From Acidimicrobiales bacterium (GTDB lineage: Bacteria > Actinomycetota > Acidimicrobiia > Acidimicrobiales > Aldehydirespiratoraceae), in the NCBI GenBank assembly GCA_029263195.1, contig JAJCXX010000082.1:62001-126000 (forward strand): DNA of 64,000 bases, in the 5' to 3' direction. Shown piece after piece: positions 60,422 through 64,000 of this stretch. How positions within the stretch are numbered: position 1 is the first letter of the stretch; each line of letters opens with the position of its first letter. The notes under the pieces were generated by a model that was not told where the DNA came from, searched no databases, and saw only the letters and a list, made by a program, of their open reading frames with translations. A program made the position numbers and the translations under genes.

Positions 60422-60820
60422 GTGTCGGCGTGGGTTCCACCGTTGATGGCCAAACACAAGCACGCATCGGTCGCCCTGACTGCCGCCACCTTCGATGAAG
60501 CTGTCGCGTCGCATCGCGTCACCTTGGTCGACTTCTGGGCGACTTGGTGTGGGCCGTGTCATTCGATGGCGCCCGATCTCGAGCAGGTGGCCCGTGAGTC
60601 ACCCGACGACATCCTGATCGCCAAGGTCGACGTCGACCGTGAGAACGAACTCGTGGAGCGATTCGGCATCAGGTCGATGCCCACGATCATCACCTTCCAC
60701 CAGGGTGAGCTCCATTCACGGTTCAGTGGAGCGGTGCCGGCTGCGGGTTTGTGGCAAGCGATCGCCGATGCCGAGAAGCCCCCTCGCAAGAGCCTGTTGA
60801 AGACACTGTTCAGGCGCTAG
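60422..60820 (+). CDS. thioredoxin
   Basis: 132 residues. The active site is VDFWATWCGPCHSMAPDLEQ with WCGPC. The cis-Pro loop is IRSMPTIITFHQGE. KVDVDRENELVERFGI and the C-terminal helix are normal. It would reduce protein disulfides in the cytoplasm; no signal sequence. The start is uncertain. GTG 60422 has GAGGAA at 60409-60414; ATG 60446 gives the more usual thioredoxin length but has no ribosome-binding site. The extra basic C-terminus (KPPRKSLLKTLFRR) is uncommon. Confidence 0.92.
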   Translation: MSAWVPPLMAKHKHASVALTAATFDEAVASHRVTLVDFWATWCGPCHSMAPDLEQVARESPDDILIAKVDVDRENELVERFGIRSMPTIITFHQGELHSRFSGAVPAAGLWQAIADAEKPPRKSLLKTLFRR

Positions 60821-60917
60821 TCCTTCTCGGGCGGGGTCCGGGAATGTCACACCCCCTCATCAGGATGTTGATCGTGACCCGCTGGGTGTCACGGACTTCC
60901 CCGACTGAGAGGGCGAC

Positions 60918-61598
60918 ATGGATACTGATGATGAGGATCTCTGCAAATGCATGGAGGGCATGGCTGGGGGCGACACCGCCTTCCTGTTCACCTTCCACCA
61001 ACGGTTCGGACCGAAGCTGGCATGGGTTGTTCGCGACATCCTGCGCCAGATGGGGCGGATCGACATTCTCGCCAATGCCGACGAGGTCGACGGGCTCGTG
61101 CTCGACGCCTGCGAAGTTGTCTTTGATCGGTCGTCGGCCTGGCACCCGGGGGGTGCTCTCCCTTGGAACTGGGCTCGTCAGGCCATCCGCAGCAAGGTGG
61201 CCATGGTCATCGGTCATCGCGTTGTCGAGTTCGATCTCGACAGCCATGCGATGAGTCAGATCATCGATAGGGCGAGTGTCGGGAGCGGGCGGGTGGAGAG
61301 TGAGGCCGGCTTCCTCGGCGTGGAGGAAGCCGACCTCACTCTCGACCCTCGGGCCCGTCTCCTCGACACCGCGATCCGATCAGTGGGTTGCCGAAGAAGT
61401 CAGGAGATTTGCTGGCAGTACGGCATCCAGAAGGGTCTGGGCGACCCCTCGCCGGCAATTACCGTGGCGCAGATGTTCGCGGTGACTCCCGGAAATGTTC
61501 GTCAAATCTTCCGCCGTCAGAAGGCCAAGGTCGCGGCGGTGATCGCGTCAGACCAACGCTTCGAAACGCTCCGCGAGATCGAGTGGTTCGCGGCGTGA
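60918..61598 (+). CDS. divergent sigma-factor-like protein
   Basis: 226 residues, no named family. Layout matches an ECF sigma factor. Region-2-like part: GMAGGDTAFLFTFHQRFGPK, then DEVDGLVLDACEVVFDRSSA and LPWNWARQAIRSKVAMVIG, the last standing where PWLxxIARN normally is. Region-4-like helix-turn-helix at the C-terminus: AITVAQMFAVTPGNVRQIFR, then RQKAKVAAVI. A linker of about 80 residues separates them, longer than usual. Two Cys pairs occur (DLCKCM, and CRRSQEICW before the HTH). The stop overlaps the next gene (GTGA). Promoter recognition is inference. Confidence 0.7.
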   Translation: MDTDDEDLCKCMEGMAGGDTAFLFTFHQRFGPKLAWVVRDILRQMGRIDILANADEVDGLVLDACEVVFDRSSAWHPGGALPWNWARQAIRSKVAMVIGHRVVEFDLDSHAMSQIIDRASVGSGRVESEAGFLGVEEADLTLDPRARLLDTAIRSVGCRRSQEICWQYGIQKGLGDPSPAITVAQMFAVTPGNVRQIFRRQKAKVAAVIASDQRFETLREIEWFAA

Positions 61599-61945
61599 CC
61601 ACCGGGCTTCACGGCGATGCCACCGCGGTCTGCCAGCGTCTCGCGCTTCGGCTCCAGTACTCGGGGGCACCCCATCCTGTGGCCGGGGCTGTCGTTCTGG
61701 CGGCGCGCGGTCATCTCGGGCTCACCCGGCTCGAGTTCGCCGAAGTCGTCGGCATTCACGTTGCGGTCCTCGGCGACCTGGAAGAAGGTCGAGTGTCGTT
61801 CGGCCAGCTTCCTCACGAGATCGATTGGGTCCTCAGCCGCATCGAGGGACTCGACCTGCTGGCGCTGGCCGATCTCGCCCTCGCTACCCGATGTGGAGCT
61901 GTCGTCGATGCGTGCCAACATGACACATCATGTTCCGACGCGTAA
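61595..61945 (+). CDS. small HTH (XRE-like) protein coupled to the sigma-like gene
   Basis: 116 residues. The middle part reads as a Cro/CI-type helix-turn-helix: AVVLAARGHLGLTRLEFAEV, then GIHVAVLGDLEEGRVSFGQL. The rest is helical (EIDWVLSRIEGLDLLALADL), with Cys residues near the end (DACQHDTSCSDA). Start GTG 61595 overlaps the stop of the sigma-like gene by four bases, so translation is coupled. Its own 3' end overlaps the membrane-protein gene by 16 bases. It may bind DNA with, or act on, the sigma-like protein. Confidence 0.65.
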   Translation: MTTGLHGDATAVCQRLALRLQYSGAPHPVAGAVVLAARGHLGLTRLEFAEVVGIHVAVLGDLEEGRVSFGQLPHEIDWVLSRIEGLDLLALADLALATRCGAVVDACQHDTSCSDA

Positions 61946-63285
61946 TTGCCGGTCTCTTCCTTGGCCCAGCCCTTCTGATCGGCTCCTTCGCCTGGACAGG
62001 CTTCATCGCGACTCGAACAGTGTTCGATCCCGATCGTTCGACCACGATTGCCCATGAGTTGCTCGACAACGACGAAGTTCGGGCCCAACTGGCCGACAAC
62101 CTGGGTTCCGCCGTGGAGGCTGCCGTCCCCGAAGATGTGTCGGTCGACAGCTCCGATGTGGAATCTGCCGCCGAACGAATCCTCGCCGATCCCGAAGTCG
62201 AGAGACTGATCATCGAGGCGTTCAGCTCGACCCATCACGCCTTTCTGGGTGAAGGCGATGCCCCACGAACACTCGATCTCACACCTCTTGCCTCGATGGT
62301 GAGATCTGAAATTGTTGCGACCGTTCCCTCTCTCGACCAACAACTGCCACCTGCCGCTCCGCTGGTCGTCACATTGCCCACCGACCAGATACCCAACGCC
62401 GGGCCGGTCGACGACTTCCTCCGCAAGGCGGTTCCGTTCCTCGCGGCGATGTCGGTGGTGGGTGTTCTCATAGCGTTGCTGGCCACCACCGACCGATCGG
62501 CGGTCCTGAAGCGTGCCGCCGGTTGGGCGATCGGCACCACCGCGGTCTACCTGATCATCGGTCTCGGAATCCCCGAGCTGCTTCAGAGATTCGCCCCCGA
62601 CCAGGCCAAGGTCATCGCGGCCCTGCTCAGCGCTCTTCTCAGATCCACCCTCATCCCTTCGATCATTCTCGCTGTCGTTGGCGCTGGTCTGCTCATCGCT
62701 GCGTACGCATGGCCCGATGGCCCGCGAAGTACGCCCGAGGTCGCCGCGGCGCCGCAGCAACGGAGGCCGGTGCGAACTCCCATTGGCGCTCAGCCGCCAC
62801 AGGATTCATGGCCGACGATGCCGACCGCTCAACCGGCTCAGGTATCCCAACCACCGCAAGCTGCTTCGAGTGCGGTCCCGCCGAGTGCCGCCCCCACCCG
62901 TGTTGAGCCCACTCGCGTCGAGCCGCCTGTCGCCAAACCCTCGGTTGTCGAGTCGCCGGTGGTCGAGTCGCCGGTGGTCGCGGACTTTGCTCCTCTGGCT
63001 TCGAGCAGCTTGCCGGCTCCGCCGGTCGCGCCAGCCGAAACGCCCGAGCCCGACGAAGCTGCCGGCCCGGGGCCTCAGATCCTGCCCACGCGTGCTCATC
63101 ACCACTCGCCGGTCGATCTACCGGCCTGGACCGGTGAGTCCGAGGGCCCCGTAGTTCTCCCACCGCGGTGGGTCGAAGGCCACGGCTGGGTCCTCGACCC
63201 CAACGACCAACGACCTCCGCCCCCCAACGCCCGGTGGGTTGAAGGCGTCGGCCACATTGTTCCGGGGCCACCGCCTCAGAGGTGA
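61930..63285 (+). CDS. membrane protein with proline-rich cytoplasmic tail
   Basis: 451 residues. An N-terminal helix (VIAGLFLGPALLIGSFAW) is followed by an outside domain of about 140 residues, then three helices (FLAAMSVVGVLIALLA, WAIGTTAVYLIIGLGI, IPSIILAVVGAGLLIAAYAW). The tail from about 265 is Pro/Ala/Val-rich with short tandem motifs (VESPVVESPVV). The end holds two related units, PRWVEGHGWVLDP and ARWVEGVGHIVPG. The family is not recognised. It starts inside the HTH gene (16-base overlap), so the three genes 60918-63285 are probably one transcript. It ends 23 bases from the convergent phnE-like gene. Confidence 0.75.
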   Translation: MFRRVIAGLFLGPALLIGSFAWTGFIATRTVFDPDRSTTIAHELLDNDEVRAQLADNLGSAVEAAVPEDVSVDSSDVESAAERILADPEVERLIIEAFSSTHHAFLGEGDAPRTLDLTPLASMVRSEIVATVPSLDQQLPPAAPLVVTLPTDQIPNAGPVDDFLRKAVPFLAAMSVVGVLIALLATTDRSAVLKRAAGWAIGTTAVYLIIGLGIPELLQRFAPDQAKVIAALLSALLRSTLIPSIILAVVGAGLLIAAYAWPDGPRSTPEVAAAPQQRRPVRTPIGAQPPQDSWPTMPTAQPAQVSQPPQAASSAVPPSAAPTRVEPTRVEPPVAKPSVVESPVVESPVVADFAPLASSSLPAPPVAPAETPEPDEAAGPGPQILPTRAHHHSPVDLPAWTGESEGPVVLPPRWVEGHGWVLDPNDQRPPPPNARWVEGVGHIVPGPPPQR

Positions 63286-63308
63286 GTCCACAGCGGTTCA
63301 GTCGTCGA

Positions 63309-64000
63309 TCAGCGCAGCGAGATACCGGTCAGGTCGGCGAGGGCCTCATCGTTTCGTGAGCCCTCGCCGCCGGTTCCGCCCTGGATGATTCGGCGCCTCA
63401 CCATGGCCGAGAGAGTGTCGATCGAGACGACCGCCACCACCGTGACGAAGAGGACCGCACCGACCTCGGGGAAGTTCCGGAAGTTGAGCTGAGAGACGAG
63501 CTCCGAGCCGACGCCGCCGGCGCCGATCATGCCGAGAACAGCCGATGCTCGAACGTTGATCTCGAATCGAAACAGCCAATAGGAAACAACCGTAGGTAGG
63601 ACCTGCGGGAATACCGCCCATCTCATGGACGAGATCCAACGGCCGCCGGCGGCCTCGACGGCTTCGATGGGGCCGGCATCGATGCTCTCCACTGCTTCAC
63701 TCGACAGCTTGCCGAGGGTGCCCACCGAGTGAATGCCAATAGCGAGGGCTCCGGCCCAAGGACCCAGCCCGGTCACAGCCAGAATGATCATGGCCACGAT
63801 CAACTCCGGGACCGCACGGATCGCGTTGAAGAGCTGGCGCATGGGCAGCCGGATCCAGACCGGTGAGACATTGCTTGCCGCGAGGAACGACAACGGCAGC
63901 GAGATCACCGCTCCGATGACCGTTCCGATCCAAGCGATGTAGACCGACTCCAGGACCTTGCCGATCACACCTCGGTCGATCTCTTCGGCGAAGGCCGGCG
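63309..64000 (-). CDS. phnE: phosphonate ABC transporter permease PhnE (partial, 5' end off the right edge)
   Basis: Only the last 230 codons are present; the reading frame stays open to the right edge. It would be the membrane part of a phosphonate or phosphite importer. SVYIAWIGTVIGAVISLPLS, RLPMRQLFNAIRAVPELIVA and the cytoplasmic EAA loop EAVEAAGGRWISSMRWAVFPQ match PhnE. RFEINVRASAVLGMIGAGGVG is the family's strongest motif. No phnC or phnD is visible; they would lie beyond the edge. The protein ends in a non-conserved RNDEALADLTGISLR tail. Confidence 0.93.
   Translation of the reverse strand, partial: PAFAEEIDRGVIGKVLESVYIAWIGTVIGAVISLPLSFLAASNVSPVWIRLPMRQLFNAIRAVPELIVAMIILAVTGLGPWAGALAIGIHSVGTLGKLSSEAVESIDAGPIEAVEAAGGRWISSMRWAVFPQVLPTVVSYWLFRFEINVRASAVLGMIGAGGVGSELVSQLNFRNFPEVGAVLFVTVVAVVSIDTLSAMVRRRIIQGGTGGEGSRNDEALADLTGISLR

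Noticed and set aside
1..64000. tRNA or rRNA genes, insertion sequences, integrases, phage or toxin-antitoxin genes
   Set aside because: None was recognised. Nearly all sequence is explained by coding regions and the gaps are too short for rRNA or mobile elements. A tRNA scan would be the deciding test for the few gaps over 70 bases.

Overview
The window is a dense, GC-rich stretch with no intergenic gap over 200 bases, frequent GTG and TTG starts and many ATGA/GTGA gene overlaps. A Bpa-type proteasome activator, the very large NAD-dependent glutamate dehydrogenase, sterol-type P450 and YwiC/DUF2855 families point to Actinomycetota. An Acidimicrobiia (Ilumatobacter-like) origin fits best, but this is inferred from gene content, not from a marker gene. 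No rRNA, tRNA, CRISPR array, insertion sequence or phage gene was recognised. The left edge cuts a hemN gene and the right edge cuts a phnE-like gene.

Layout. 0-3.3 kb: hemN end, then a module of secreted two-repeat protein, ECF sigma factor and FecR-like anti-sigma factor. 3.3-6.7 kb: a minus-strand operon of kinase-like protein, class III aminotransferase and P450. 6.8-13.8 kb: a secernin-like hydrolase, then a tightly coupled nucleoside-catabolism operon (purine nucleoside phosphorylase, an in-frame phosphomutase-DeoC fusion, an aldehyde dehydrogenase and a catalytically dead half-length relative). 13.8-17.6 kb: SRPBCC protein, a second ECF sigma/anti-sigma pair, then cytidine deaminase and thymidine phosphorylase. 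17.7-25.8 kb: SDR, split YeeE-type sulfur transporter, MaoC-like protein, MFS transporter, and an operon joining a sterol-desaturase-like protein, an ECF sigma factor, an ABC exporter and a FetB-like permease. 25.8-34.4 kb: CAP/SLH protein, a branched-chain-type binding protein, then a yeast-type cytosine deaminase followed by a complete BMP-family nucleoside ABC transporter. 34.5-46.3 kb: haloalkane dehalogenase, rhomboid, SDR, Bpa, TypA/BipA, EngB and assorted enzymes. 46.4-64 kb: the 1609-residue glutamate dehydrogenase, UvrD-like helicase, lipoprotein esterase, LOG protein, amidohydrolase, histidine phosphatase, asparaginase, thioredoxin, a sigma-like/HTH/membrane-protein chain and phnE.

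How the genes work together. The strongest theme is nucleoside and nucleobase salvage. The BMP-type ABC transporter (29.7-34.4 kb) would import nucleosides, FCY1-like and Cdd deaminases would deaminate cytosine and cytidine, and the purine and thymidine phosphorylases would release (deoxy)ribose-1-phosphate. The fused phosphopentomutase-DeoC would convert this to glyceraldehyde-3-phosphate and acetaldehyde, and the adjacent aldehyde dehydrogenase would oxidise acetaldehyde. A second theme is extracytoplasmic signalling: three ECF-type sigma genes and one divergent sigma-like gene lie in 64 kb, each in a different and unusual gene context.
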